Notes: generated by a model from the sequence alone, not told the origin. DNA of 64,000 bases from DASXVX01 sp036504075 (GCA_036504075.1 DASXVX010000067.1:1-64000); one strand, 5' to 3'; positions 1-10,836 are shown, numbered from the stretch's first letter. Program-made: numbers and translations.

Positions 1-1
1 C

Positions 2-2782
2 GCCGACCTGGTGCCGTTGCGGTCCTATGCCCGGTCCAAAGGGCTGAAGGACGAGGATATCGCGTTTACCGCGTCCCACAAGGCGATCGTCAACTGGGCA
101 GAGGTCAACAACCAATTCCTGGTGGGCGAAACCACCTTTGCAGCGCCGGAGGATGTCGACAAGGCGATCAAGGCGGGCTTCACCTCCCATGAGGTGCGGC
201 AGGCCATGGTGGACGTGCTGCTGGGCCGGTATGGCCTGAGCGTAGACACCAATAACTGGAGGATTGCGGTCGGGGCTGGCGATACCAGTCAGGCTCAGGC
301 GGTCCTCGCCAAGGCAGCGAGGCTGAAGGATGCGGTGGGTGCCCGGGCCGAATGGACCCAGGCGGTAACGAATGTACACGCCAGTGTCCTGGGCTGGGTG
401 CGGAACACCGTGGAGCTCAAGGACGCAGACGGACTCGCGGCTTTCGCGGCCAAGGTCAGCCCCCTGTTGAAGCAGGGAATCTGGACGGCAGATGTCACCG
501 CAAGCGGCCTGGATGCAGAAGCAAAGGCCATCGGGGAGATGCTGACGGCCAAGGGGCAGCCGTTTTTGCAGGGTGCCCGCGACGCCCTGTTCACGCTGCT
601 TACCAATCCCGGCAACTCTGAGCCGGACGCGGTGCGTGTATTCGTGGACCAGTGGAAGAAGTTTGTGGCCGCTGCGGATGACCTGACGAAAGGCACCCCG
701 ATCCCGTATGCGCCGCCGGCACTGGCGGATGACGCGATCAAGGGTGCGTTCCTGCAGGCGCAGAAGGACCATGCGAAGCAGGTCCTGGACACCGGCGAGA
801 ACTCGGCCACCAGCCTCGCCATCAAACAGGCGCTCGACCTGGTGGGGGAAGTGACGCACCTGGCGCTGGATACTGATACCCAGACCGAACTCCAGCAGCG
901 GAAGTTGGGCGAATCGAGCCGCTACTCCACCCTCGTCTACACCGTGCTGTCGAGCAAACCCGATACGCCGCTGGCGACGCTGAGGTCCCAGTTGGCGGAC
1001 TACCAGGCCGAAATGGGCCTGAAGGTAACCGGGTTCATGAATGATGCTACGCTGGAGCAGCTGGTTCGGGACTACCTCAGCCAGGTGCTCAGCGCACCGT
1101 CCGACATGGCAGCGGCGCAGAGCGCACTGAATGACATCTACGGGGCCGGTCTGAAGGAGGATGGGCAGGCCGGGTTTTCCACGGTCAGCTATCTGCAGAG
1201 ATTCCAGAAAGAGCACCACCTCTGGGACTCCGGGCAGGTGGACGTCACCACGCTGAACCTGCTACGGCAGGAGCAGGCAAAGCTCAACACATTGGGTCCG
1301 TTTGGGTCGATCCTGCGAAAGGATTCCCCGGATGCCTCCGCGGCTCGTGCTATCGGCACCATGCAGGAGAACCTCTGGCGCTGGAAGCGTCAGCAGTTGG
1401 GTCTGCCGATCCCGGCTCTTCCCACCTACACCTTCGATGCGGTCACCGAGCAGATGGTGAAGGAGTTCCAGCGGGTGCACGGGCTGTACCAGAGCGGTGT
1501 CGTGGACCGGACGCTCTACGAGATGATCACCGGAAAAGGTCAGAGCACAACCGAGGTGCCGCCTGTTACCGCTTCTGCCAGCACAGCATGGCTGACCATG
1601 CCCGTGGCAAATGCCCAGATGACCACCGAGTACGGAGTTCAGGATGCGCTGCATGGAGCCGGACACACGGGCATCGATCTGCTTCCCGGCGGGCAACAGG
1701 GCGATACCACCATTCGGTCAGCCGCCACCGGCAAGGTCGTGTTCGCCGGCGCGGCCGGCAACTATGGCAACCTGGTGGTCGTTGATCACGGGAACGGATA
1801 CCTCACGTATTACGGTCATCTCGCCTCAATTGGCGTGAAAGAGGAACAGCAGGTGGCCGCCGGAAAGAACCTCGGGATCATGGGCGAGACCGGTCGGGCG
1901 ACCGGTGTCCACCTGCACTTCGAAGTCCGCAGGGGGAATTGGGATGCCACCATCACGGAGAAACCTTGGGAGCAGAATGGCGGCGAGAACATCGTGAGCC
2001 CGTGGCTCTTCCTGCCGGTGCAAGGCTGGGGCGTCAATTTCCGCCGCCTGATCGAGGACAAGGATTTCCTGGACACCTCGATCACGAAGGAGCAGATCGC
2101 CCACGTACTGGACCAGGCCCCGACCTTTGCGGGCCGGTGCCGTCACTTCCCCGTCTACGATGCCAACGGCCGGCAAGTCGGCGAAGTCGATCTGGTTGAT
2201 GCCGTTTACCAGGCCGCTCAGGCGAACGGAATCAATCCGCTGTTGCTCCTGGCGCGGATGCAGGTGGAGCAGTCGCTCTTAACCCGGAAGTATGACCCGG
2301 CGGATCCGACCCTTCGGTGGGGCCTTGGCAACGCGGCGGACGGCGGCGGCAGGCGTGATCCGAAGGATGCCGGGCTGGTCAAGCAGATTTACGGCGCCGC
2401 GGAAACCCTGGCCAGGCTATTCAAGGAAGCGCCGGACTTCACCCATGGCCCGGTACTCCGTACCGGTCTGAACACGCTGGAGAAGTACCCTGACGGCGAG
2501 GGCAACATGGTGCTGGAAGCTAACCGCACAACATCGGCCAACATCGAGCAGGGTGATCACGTCATTATCGTCCCCAATCAGGTCGGTGTGGAGAACGCGG
2601 CGACCTGGGCTTTGTATGCGTACACGCCCCACGAGATCAACCTGTATCTTCTCACGGGAACAAGAAAGACCGTCGTAGCCGACTCCCCCGACACATACAA
2701 CAACCCACTCCAAAAGACGATTGGTGGAGGAAACAAGCTGTTCTTTGAATCCTGGCAACTGGTCCAGAATCTGCTGAGATAG
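2..2782 (+). CDS. Peptidoglycan-binding / M23 metallopeptidase surface protein (5' partial)
   Basis: The frame is open to the left edge, so the true start is probably outside the window; a GTG at 11 has no visible Shine-Dalgarno. At least 923 residues are seen. After a helical N-terminal region come three peptidoglycan-binding-type repeats at roughly residues 310-345, 380-425 and 470-510. An M23 (LytM) endopeptidase domain follows at about 545-645, with the zinc-ligand motifs HTGID and HLHFEV and the typical YYGHL stretch. The last 250 residues contain a segment like the glucosaminidase/lytic transglycosylase fold (INPLLLLARMQVEQSL). It probably cuts peptide cross-links in the wall. The next lipoprotein gene starts about 20 bases downstream, so the two are probably co-transcribed. 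M23 assignment is firm; the C-terminal fold is tentative. Confidence 0.85.
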   Translation, partial: ADLVPLRSYARSKGLKDEDIAFTASHKAIVNWAEVNNQFLVGETTFAAPEDVDKAIKAGFTSHEVRQAMVDVLLGRYGLSVDTNNWRIAVGAGDTSQAQAVLAKAARLKDAVGARAEWTQAVTNVHASVLGWVRNTVELKDADGLAAFAAKVSPLLKQGIWTADVTASGLDAEAKAIGEMLTAKGQPFLQGARDALFTLLTNPGNSEPDAVRVFVDQWKKFVAAADDLTKGTPIPYAPPALADDAIKGAFLQAQKDHAKQVLDTGENSATSLAIKQALDLVGEVTHLALDTDTQTELQQRKLGESSRYSTLVYTVLSSKPDTPLATLRSQLADYQAEMGLKVTGFMNDATLEQLVRDYLSQVLSAPSDMAAAQSALNDIYGAGLKEDGQAGFSTVSYLQRFQKEHHLWDSGQVDVTTLNLLRQEQAKLNTLGPFGSILRKDSPDASAARAIGTMQENLWRWKRQQLGLPIPALPTYTFDAVTEQMVKEFQRVHGLYQSGVVDRTLYEMITGKGQSTTEVPPVTASASTAWLTMPVANAQMTTEYGVQDALHGAGHTGIDLLPGGQQGDTTIRSAATGKVVFAGAAGNYGNLVVVDHGNGYLTYYGHLASIGVKEEQQVAAGKNLGIMGETGRATGVHLHFEVRRGNWDATITEKPWEQNGGENIVSPWLFLPVQGWGVNFRRLIEDKDFLDTSITKEQIAHVLDQAPTFAGRCRHFPVYDANGRQVGEVDLVDAVYQAAQANGINPLLLLARMQVEQSLLTRKYDPADPTLRWGLGNAADGGGRRDPKDAGLVKQIYGAAETLARLFKEAPDFTHGPVLRTGLNTLEKYPDGEGNMVLEANRTTSANIEQGDHVIIVPNQVGVENAATWALYAYTPHEINLYLLTGTRKTVVADSPDTYNNPLQKTIGGGNKLFFESWQLVQNLLR

Positions 2783-2804
2783 CGCCAGAGGGGAGATGAT
2801 TCAA

Positions 2805-4055
2805 GTGCTGCGTCTCAAGACAGGCCTGCTTATCGCCGTTCTGCTTCTGGCTGTCGGGTGTACGCCACGGGGCACACCACCGGGTGTCGGTGTGCCCACT
2901 CCCCCGGCGGCTCCGGGAGACGGGCAAACGTCCACCCCCACGATTCCCCCAGCGCAGGGCGGAGGCGAGCAGCCCACCGTCCAGCCGGGCACGGAGCCAA
3001 GCCCGATTCGCACGGAATCGGGGCTGCCACCCATTGGGTTCCGCCCGGACCTACTCGTGACCGTGTACAGCGACCGGTATCACGCCGAACTCTATGGATA
3101 CCATCTGGCCGACGGCCGCCAGGAACTGCTTACCGCCGGCACGTTCGAGGACCCGCCCTTGGCCGTGAACGACGCCACACCTTCCCCGGACGGCCAATTC
3201 GTGGCGTACCTACGCTTCAACGTCCATGAACGGGCGCACGGGGTCTGTGTGCGTCCCATCAGCGGCGGCGAGCCCGATTGCCTCTGGGAACGATGGGGTG
3301 ATGCGGACTTGGAGTGGCGTCCGGGAGTCCGTGACCTTTGGGTCTTGCCGTTCGCCTATGCTCACCCTGCCGGCATCTTGCGCATCACCGGGGGCAAGCT
3401 GGAACGGGTGGAATCTCCGCTTTTCCCGTTCACCGTAGTCTCCTTCAGTCCGAACGGGCGATATCTGATCTCTGCCCGAGATGGAAAGCACTGGCTGGTC
3501 GAGGCAGACCATCCGCAGGCACAACCACGAGCAGTGGAACAGGCAGGCCCGTGGGTGAATGACCATCAGGTGGTGGTGTTACAGAACAAGGCAACGGAGA
3601 TTGGGTTGCTGGACATCAGCGGCCAAGTGACCATGCTGGACGCCTTGAAAGCGCCAGCCGGAGGCTGGATCGGCGATGTGCACGTGAGTCCGGGAGGGCG
3701 CTTCGTCGGGGTCAATTACAAGCGGTACCAGAATGCGCTTGACTGGCCCGCAGGTTCGGTCATATATGACACCAACACAAAGAAGGCGACGCCGACTCCC
3801 GGGATCGCAGGTTGGACGAACGACGACCGCTGGGTCGTGGCCGGAGCGGGCCTTCTTTCGACGGACACCTATCGGGTGGTGCCGTTCAAGCAGGACGTGC
3901 CGGGCTGGTTCCAGAGTCTGTCACCCGACGGAGACTGGGTGCTTTATCGCGGCGACGAGTGGATTCTGTACCAGATTTCGACCGGGCAGGTGCGAAAGCT
4001 GACGACCGACCGTGGGAATATCATCGCGGTCACGTGGGTGCCGAAAGCTGAGTGA
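2805..4055 (+). CDS. Beta-propeller (TolB/WD40-like) lipoprotein, copy 1
   Basis: GTG at 2805 is preferred because GGGGAG at 2790-2795 is well placed; an ATG at 2796 sits too close to it. The product is about 416 residues. A lipoprotein signal peptide ends in LLAVGC, followed by a Pro/Gly/Thr-rich linker to about residue 80. The rest is a repeat-rich beta domain with blades of the type SPDGQFVAYL, SPNGRYLIS and SPDGDWVLYR, typical of TolB/WD40-like propellers. It is probably anchored on the outer face of the membrane, with ligand unknown. It is intact, and a close paralogue with a frameshift lies at 5804-7068. GC looks lower than in the flanking housekeeping genes. Confidence 0.8.
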   Translation: MLRLKTGLLIAVLLLAVGCTPRGTPPGVGVPTPPAAPGDGQTSTPTIPPAQGGGEQPTVQPGTEPSPIRTESGLPPIGFRPDLLVTVYSDRYHAELYGYHLADGRQELLTAGTFEDPPLAVNDATPSPDGQFVAYLRFNVHERAHGVCVRPISGGEPDCLWERWGDADLEWRPGVRDLWVLPFAYAHPAGILRITGGKLERVESPLFPFTVVSFSPNGRYLISARDGKHWLVEADHPQAQPRAVEQAGPWVNDHQVVVLQNKATEIGLLDISGQVTMLDALKAPAGGWIGDVHVSPGGRFVGVNYKRYQNALDWPAGSVIYDTNTKKATPTPGIAGWTNDDRWVVAGAGLLSTDTYRVVPFKQDVPGWFQSLSPDGDWVLYRGDEWILYQISTGQVRKLTTDRGNIIAVTWVPKAE

Positions 4056-4325
4056 ATGAGGAGACGAGATTCGATAACGGACGCCTTTGACCCTCTTGCA
4101 CACAGGGAGCGCCCCGTCCCACTTGAACTTGGCGGATTCACAATCCACGACCCGGGTGCCGATCGTCCGCGGGTTCTGACGGCAAGTGTCACGATTCTCC
4201 GGTCCAGGATGTCATCCCCATCCAGTAGCCACTGTCTCGGGCAAGCGGCTGGAGTTCAAGCCCGGATTGTCCAGTCGCCTGCTCATCTCCATGCGGTGCG
4301 CACGTGTTAGGAAGGGTGACTTACC

Positions 4326-5617
4326 ATGCGCCGAAGTGCTCTGACCTCTTGTCTGCTCCTTCTGGTTGGTCTTACCGGCTGTTTCTCGACCTCGACGGAC
4401 GATGGGCGTACAGCGAGTCCGAATCCCCTACAGTCAAATCCCCCGGCTCCCGCTAGTTCGCCCCCAACTGCGAGACCGCCGAATTCAGAGACGACTCCAC
4501 CTGCCCCTGGGGCGGCAGATCCGACGCGGATTGCAGATCACGTCTTCGGCGTCTGGCGGAACTACCGAAACGTCGACTGGATACCGGATGCGATCGAAGT
4601 TGACGCGGCTGGTGACTTGACTGCCAGGGGCAGTGCGAGCGACACTTTGCCCAACAACCTGATGAGCACGACTCTCACCTGGATGAACGACCCCAATTTT
4701 GACAAGGTTGTTGTGGAGGTAACGCCCTGGGGCAAGAGCCTGACCGTACTGACCCGCAAGACATATGAAGCCTGGGTCTGGCCGGTGGGTCCGAACGGCA
4801 AAAGGCTGTTTCCCATGTCGGAGTGGCCTAACCGTGTGGATCTGTACGGGGAACCCTCTCAGAGCGCTCCGGCCTTTGATGAGGCGGAAGCCGTGGCCGC
4901 GGTCCGCAAGTGGACGGAAAAGCGCTTGGGCACCCGGCTGATGGCCCTGAACAAGGAGTCCACGGGGTATTCCCTGCGGGTTCAGGCCGCCGGTCTCAGC
5001 CCGGCCGAACGCATTCGGGAGGTCGGCCTGCTTTCGGCTGTGGCAGCGTTGACCGACACGCGCTTTGCGACCCTAACGATGAGTACGAGGGCGCCGCCGA
5101 AGCCCGCACCCTCGATATGCGCCGGACAGACCTGACAGAGTGGGCCGATGACGGCTGCGATGTGAAACAACTGGCCAGCTACATAGGAGTAGATGGTCGG
5201 GAGCCGTCTGGGGTCTCGCACATCAGAGACCTCACGAAGGAGTCTTTTACCACTCTGCTCCGGCGGCGGTCCGATCTCCAGTCAGTTGTGCCCAACCTGA
5301 TCCAGTTGCGTTTGGGTGTGACCCAGTTTCAGGATGGACAGATCAGCCTAGAGGTCAAGGTACCGGAGTCCACGCCCTGGCCCGATGCCTGGGTGACGTA
5401 CCAGAAGGTGGTCGATCAGATCTTCGGGATGGCGCCGGAGGCGCGCTTCGTCGACTTATACCTGCAACGGGGCCGTGAAGTAGAAAGGTGGGAGCATGCG
5501 CGCTGGAATGAATCGCTCCACCAGTTTGTGCGGCAGGCCGTGACGGATAAGCCTGCCCTGGCCGATTTTGTAAACATGCGTGCCAGGTTCCAGAGGTATC
5601 GCTTGATCAAGCCCTGA
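4326..5617 (+). pseudogene. Lipoprotein gene interrupted by a frameshift
   Basis: ATG at 4326 follows AGGAAGGG. The product begins with a lipoprotein signal (LLLVGLTGC) and a Pro/Ser/Thr-rich linker. The first frame stops at 5135, but matching protein continues in the -1 frame to 5617; the switch lies near 5070-5090, where DTRFATL would join NDEYEGAAEARTLD. Joined, the product is about 430 residues of mixed alpha/beta character with no recognised domain. It lies between the two propeller lipoprotein copies but is not visibly homologous to them. Either real decay or a base error in the assembly would explain it. The 4056-4325 gap before it holds no convincing gene. Confidence 0.65.
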
Positions 5618-5803
5618 TCCGTCGGTGAGACGACTTTCCTCAATTCTGCTCAATCCGACTGCGACCGGATGCGGTAGTCAAGACGAAGCGTGCAGTAGTG
5701 CTATGGGCACGGGTGGAATGCTCTCCGCACTGAATAGAGCCGTTGGTATGGAATCGGCAAAGGTGCTCCACTCCTGTTGCCGGGGTGGGAGGCGAGAATC
5801 AAG

Positions 5804-7068
5804 ATGGCCCGCCGGAAAACATGGCTTCTGATCACCGTGCTGCTTCTGGCTGTCGGGTGTACGACACTGGGCACGCCGCCAGGCGTCGGTGTGCCCACGA
5901 ACCCGACGGCTCCGGGAGACGGGCAGCCGTCCGCCCCTATGGTTCCGCCACCGCAGGGCGGAGGGGATCAGCCCTCCGTTCAGCCTGGCACGGGGCCCAG
6001 CCCGATTCGCTCGGAAACCGCGCTGCCGCCCCTAGGGTTCCGGCCGGACCTGCTCGTGACCGTGAGCAGCGACCGGTTCACCGCAGAACTCTATGGATAC
6101 CTTCTGGCTGACGGCCACCTGGAGCTGCTGACCGCCGGCACGTTTGAAGACCCGCCCTTGGCCGTGAACGACGCGACGCCTTCCGCAGATGGCCAATTCG
6201 TGGCGTACCTGCGTTACAACGGATTTACAGGGGCACACGGGGTCTGTGTACGCCCCATTCGCGGCGGCGAGCCTGAGTGCATTTGGGAACCGTGGGGCGG
6301 TGTGCGTTTGGCATGGCGCCCTGGTAGCCGTGACCTCTGGGCTTATTCGTCCACTTCCGCTGACCCTGCCGGCATTTTGCGCATCACCGGTAGCAAGCTG
6401 GAACGCCTGGAATATTCGCTTCCCAGATTCACCATAGTCTCATTCAGTCCGACCGGGCGCTATCTGATTTACGCCCGGGACGGTAAGCACTGGCTGGCCG
6501 AGACTGACCATCCCCAGGCAGAAGCGCGAGCGGTGGAACAGGCAGGCCCCTGGCTGAATGACAACCATGTGGTGGTGTTACAAACAACCGAACCGAGGTT
6601 GGGTTGCTGGACATCAACGGGCAAGTGACCATGCTGGATGGCTTGAAGACGCCTCCCGGAGACTGGGTGGGCAGTGTTCACGTGAGTCCGGGAGGGCGCT
6701 TCATCGGGATCAATTACGATAGGTATGTTCACGCGCTCGCTCAGCGCGTAAGTACGGTCCTGTATGACACGCGCTCAAAGAAGGTGACGGCGACCCCCGG
6801 GATCGCCGGATGGACGAACGATGACCGCTGGGTCATAGCCGGAGCGGGCCTCCTTTCGACGGAGACCTATCAGGTGGTGCCGTTCAAGGAGGAAGTACCG
6901 GGATGGTTCCAGAGTCTGTCGCCCGACGGAGACTGGGTGCTTTATCGGGGCGACGAGTGGATTCTGTACCAAATTTCAACCGGCCAGGTGCGAAAGCTGG
7001 CTTCCGACCAGGGGAAAATCGTCGCGGTAACGTGGGCGCCAAAAGCTCACCCTCACGTCAGTAAATAA
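5804..7068 (+). pseudogene. Beta-propeller lipoprotein, copy 2, frameshifted
   Basis: Start is ATG 5804 (MARRKTWLL), with GGAGGC ten bases upstream. It is a close paralogue of the gene at 2805-4055: the same lipobox (LLAVGC), proline-rich linker, propeller blades and C-terminal SPDGDWVLYR block. Aligning the two nucleotide stretches by eye after the shared GTGGTGGTGTTACA shows 17 bases in copy 1 but 16 here before TTGGGTTGCTGG. A one-base deletion near 6580-6600 therefore breaks the frame. The first part ends at 6628, and the rest continues in another frame from about 6604 to 7068. Without an indel the product would be about 420 residues. Confidence 0.75.
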
Positions 7069-7219
7069 ACCGGGACGTTCACGGTCAGGGTTTCAGTTAG
7101 GCACCATGAGCCAGGACGGTTGGGTTCGCTCGGCCGTCCCATTCGTCCAATCGAGACTTCTGCTCAAGTGTATTCTCTGCGAAAACCGCTTCCCGGCGCC
7201 CCGAAGGGGGATTCGGCAT

Positions 7220-9282
7220 ATGACTTCCAGGTCCCGCCCATGTTTCCGGCCGCTAGTTGTCGCGATTCTCTCCGGTCTTCTGATAGCCGGTTGCAGCCTC
7301 AGCCATCCAACCGGTGAACGTTCGGAGGCAACGCCGGCCGCTGTAGGTCAGCCACCGACAAGCCCCAGTGCCCCGCCAACGACTCCTCCGCCACCGACAC
7401 CACAGAGCGCGGGTCCACAGCCATCCGCAGCGTTCACCGAGAGCACCAAACTGGAGCCCCCGGGAAATCGGCCCGCTTTTCGACCGGCTATCCTGTTCGA
7501 AGGCAGAAATGAGCAGGGCAGATGGTCAATCTATGCAGTAGGACCTGATCTACGCACGCAAGTGGCGCTCCTGGCTGTGGACATGGTGGATCTTGACTCA
7601 GTATCCACCGATGGACAGTGGATCTCATACGCCCGTCGGATTGGTGGTCACACGGATCGAGTCTGCGTGATTCCCGTGACAGAAGGAGAGCGCTCCTGTT
7701 TTGACTTTCTGACAGCCGTTCAGTATATGGAGTGGCGCCCCAGGACGCATCAATTGGTCGTCGAGACGGATCAGGGTCATTTCTTAATTGAACCGGGTTC
7801 TGGGAAGGTGCCTACTAGCGTGGCCCAAATGCCGGACACCCACCCCCTATTCACCCCCGACGGAAATTGGACCCTTTGGGTGGGGTACAAGAGCGAAGCC
7901 CATTTTGTTGAGGATCCGAAACGAATCCGTATTTGGGAAAAGGTCACCTTCTCACATGGATCGACAGCCAAACGGTCCTGATGGACCTCTGCGATTACCT
8001 ACTCACGAAACAACTGTCCACCGACTCGCCGTGGGAGCGGTTTCCACTGCCTGAGTATATGTTTACAGATATATTGACGGGTTCACCGGACGGTCATTGG
8101 GTCGCCGGACTACGCCGAACTGATAACACTTACGGGCCGTACCAAGACCGCGGCCACGCTGGTCCACTCGAACTCCATCTCTTCGATCGCAAGACACGGC
8201 AGTGGTCCATAGTCCAGGAGGCGCCGGGCAACACGGAGATGGGCTTCGGTCACGCCGGCGAGTACGCGGTAATCGATGCCGGTCCCGGAGCGAATGCGGC
8301 GGGAACGGCCGCCTGGCCCTACCCCGGGCAGACGGGGGTCCCCACCGCCTGGGTCCAGCATGAGCGGCCGAACCCCCTCCGCCTCTACCCCGGCGTCTCC
8401 CAGCCGGTCGGGCCGGTGGTCACGCTCACGTTCGGGACCGCCAGGCCCAAGCGGCTTACGCTGGAGACGGCTGTCCTGACCGGCCCGGACGGCAACGCCA
8501 TCCCCGTCATGACGTTCGCCCCGGGGAACGACGCGGAGCTGAACGACACCGTCAGCATCATCCCGAAACAGCCGCTGACGCCCGGTACCACCTACCGGGT
8601 GCACCTGGCTGGGGCTTTCGAAGCGGGCAGTTACGACCGGACCTGGTCGTTCACCACCGCCTCTGCGGCCCTGGACACGGTGAGTCCGGGTTTTGCGGAC
8701 ATCGGCGGGTACTGGGCGGAGGCGGCCATCCGCCGCCTGGTGCTCGGCGGTATCGTGGCGGGCTACCCGGACGGCTCCTTCCGGCCGGCCGAGTCCGTCA
8801 CCCGGGCCGCTTTCCTGAAGATGCTGGTAGCGGCGAGAGGCCTGCCCCTGACGGCGGGGCAGACCGGCGGCTTCGCCGACACGGCGGGCCACTGGGCGAC
8901 CAGCCAGGGGTACGTGGGGGCGGCCGTCGCCTCCGGCTTCGTGGTCCCGGCCGAGTATCCGGGTAAGACTTTCGCCCCGGACAAGCCGGTGACCCGGGAA
9001 GAGATTGCCGTCATGGTCGTGCGGGCGCTGGGACTCAACCTGCAGGCATCCGCCCGGCCGGCCGCGCTGCAGAACGGCCGGCTGACGGTAAACGGCCAGA
9101 CCTTTGCCGACGGTGCGGCTTGGAGCCGCCCGGGCTACGTGGCCACGGCCGTGGAGCAGGGCATCGTGACGGGCTACGCCGAATCCGGCGGGACCTACAC
9201 CTTCCGGCCCGCCAACCCGGCCACCCGGGCTGAAGCGGCGATCATGCTGACCCGCATGTTAGACAAGAGCGCCCGGCACTAG
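7220..9282 (+). pseudogene. Chimeric gene: propeller lipoprotein N-terminus joined to CAP/SLH-protein C-terminus, frameshifted
   Basis: ATG 7220 is preceded by GAAGGGGGA. The N-terminal part is a lipoprotein (LLIAGC) with a Pro/Thr-rich linker and propeller blades distantly like the two upstream paralogues. The frame breaks at about 7930-7960 in a GGGAAAAGG run and resumes one frame over. From about 8220 the character changes: TEMGFGHAGEYAVIDAG and YPGQTGVPTAW resemble the end of a CAP/SCP domain. A Big_5-like Ig domain (about 8380-8670) and three SLH repeats (from about 8690, with AAIRRLVLGGIVAGY) follow. GC is also clearly higher in this part. The tail would bind secondary wall polymer. I infer a fusion of two unrelated surface-protein genes. 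Confidence 0.65.
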
Positions 9283-9299
9283 GCCGGGCGCTCCTGTTC
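9267..9299 (+). terminator. Shared terminator between the SLH tail and argH
   Basis: An 11-bp perfect stem (9267-9277 with 9283-9293) encloses the stop codon in its loop and is followed by CTGTTCTTT. It lies between convergent genes and could serve both. Confidence 0.8.
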
Positions 9300-9305
9300 T
9301 TTCCT

Positions 9306-10688
9306 TTACGCCCGCCCGCCCAGAATCGCCGCCGCGGCGTCAATCTGCTTCTGGACTTCGCTCGGCGCCGTGCCGCCCAGCGATGTGCGGAGGTTGACGC
9401 AGGTCTCCGGGGCGATCGCGACATACACGTCGTCTTCGAGCAGGTCGGAGAAGCCTTTCATTTCGGCCATAGAACAGTCCGCCAGGAACTTCCCCTGCTG
9501 AATGCAGTACAGTACCGCCTTGCCCACCACTTCGTGGGCCTCCCGGAACGGCATGCCCTTCTTGGCCAGGTAATCCGCCAGGTCGGTGGCGTTCGAGAAG
9601 TCCTGCCGGACCGCCTTCGCCATCCGCTCCCGGTTGAAGCGCAGCGTGCCCACCATGCCGGCCGTCACTTTCAGGCAGGTCTTCAGCGTGTCCACGGCGT
9701 CAAACAGCCGCTCCTTGTCCTCCTGCAGGTCGCTGTGGTACGTCAGCGGGATGCCCTTGAGCACGGTCAAGAGCGCCAGCAGGTTGCCGTACATACGGCC
9801 CGTTTTGCCCCGGACGATTTCTGCCACATCCGGGTTCTTCTTCTGCGGCATGATTGAGGAGCCGGTGGAGTAGCTGTCGTCCATCTCCACAAAGCCAAAC
9901 TCCGTGGAGGACCAGTTCACGAGCTCCTCGCAGAGCCGGGAGAGGTGCATCTGGCAAATCGCCATGGCAGCCAGGAACTCCAGCAGGAAGTCCCGGTCGC
10001 TCACGGCGTCCATGGAGTTCGGGTAGACGGCGGCAAAGCCCAGTTCCTTCGCCGTAAACTCGCGGTCGATGGGGAACGTGGTGCCCGCCATGGCCCCGGC
10101 GCCCAGCGGGGAGATATCGGCCCGCTTGTACGCATCGGCCAGGCGCCCGTAATCCCGCTCCAACATCCAGAAGTAGGCCATCAGGTGGTGCGAAAGCAGA
10201 ATCGGCTGGGCCCGCTGCAGGTGCGTGTAGCCCGGCATGATCACATCCACATGTTCCATGGCCCGGTCCAGCAACGTGCCCTGCATGTCGCTGACCAGCG
10301 CCTGAACCGCGGCGATTTCGTCTTTCACCCAGAGGTGGACGTCGGTCACCACCTGATCGTTCCGGCTGCGGGCCGTATGCAGCCGGCCGCCGGCCGCACC
10401 GATTTTCTCGGTCAGCCGCTTTTCGATGTTCAGATGAATGTCTTCGAACTCCTGGCGGAAGGGGAACTGGCCCGCCTCGATCTCGGCCAGGACTTCCAGC
10501 AGTCCCCGCTCGATCAAGAGGGCGTCTTCCTGCGGAATAATCCCCTGCCGGCCCAGCATCCGGGCGTGGGCGACAGAGCCCCGGATGTCCTGCCGGTAGA
10601 GGCGGCGGTCAAAGGATAGCGAGGAGGTAAACCCCTCCACAGTCTTGTCTGCGGCCTTGGTAAACCGGCCACCCCAGAGCTTGGTCAC
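9306..10688 (-). CDS. argH: Argininosuccinate lyase
   Basis: GTG start at 10688. The 460-residue product has normal family length and begins TKLWGGRF. It carries the fumarase/aspartase-superfamily signature SSIMPQKKNPD near residue 280, with conserved HTARSRNDQV and GYTHLQRAQP blocks. It splits argininosuccinate to arginine and fumarate, the last step of arginine synthesis, in the cytoplasm. It stands alone with its own promoter region, which holds two ARG-box-like sites (10720-10751). It is unlinked to argG, which lies about 9 kb away. Confidence 0.97.
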   Translation of the reverse strand: MTKLWGGRFTKAADKTVEGFTSSLSFDRRLYRQDIRGSVAHARMLGRQGIIPQEDALLIERGLLEVLAEIEAGQFPFRQEFEDIHLNIEKRLTEKIGAAGGRLHTARSRNDQVVTDVHLWVKDEIAAVQALVSDMQGTLLDRAMEHVDVIMPGYTHLQRAQPILLSHHLMAYFWMLERDYGRLADAYKRADISPLGAGAMAGTTFPIDREFTAKELGFAAVYPNSMDAVSDRDFLLEFLAAMAICQMHLSRLCEELVNWSSTEFGFVEMDDSYSTGSSIMPQKKNPDVAEIVRGKTGRMYGNLLALLTVLKGIPLTYHSDLQEDKERLFDAVDTLKTCLKVTAGMVGTLRFNRERMAKAVRQDFSNATDLADYLAKKGMPFREAHEVVGKAVLYCIQQGKFLADCSMAEMKGFSDLLEDDVYVAIAPETCVNLRTSLGGTAPSEVQKQIDAAAAILGGRA

Positions 10689-10719
10689 AGGTGATCCGCC
10701 CTTCCCGTGTCAAATGTCG

Positions 10720-10751
10720 TGCATAAGTATACCGCTCGGTGCATGATCATA
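10720..10751 (-). promoter_or_regulatory. Tandem ARG-box-like operators upstream of argH
   Basis: TGCATAAGTATA (10720) and TGCATGATCATA (10740) fit the ArgR/AhrC half-site pattern TGNAT-N4-ATNCA, and their starts lie 20 bp apart. The same pair recurs upstream of argG, argB and argC. Confidence 0.75.
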
Positions 10752-10836
10752 CAAGAAGCTCGGTGCGGTTGACTTCTGCATCCGTTGATATCCATACTAG
10801 TTAGAAAGGAGTCTGTTCCGCAAGGGGGAACGTGGC

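Noticed and set aside
4056..4310. An 84-residue open frame after the first propeller lipoprotein
   Set aside because: No Shine-Dalgarno, no recognisable protein, and it begins right after the preceding stop.
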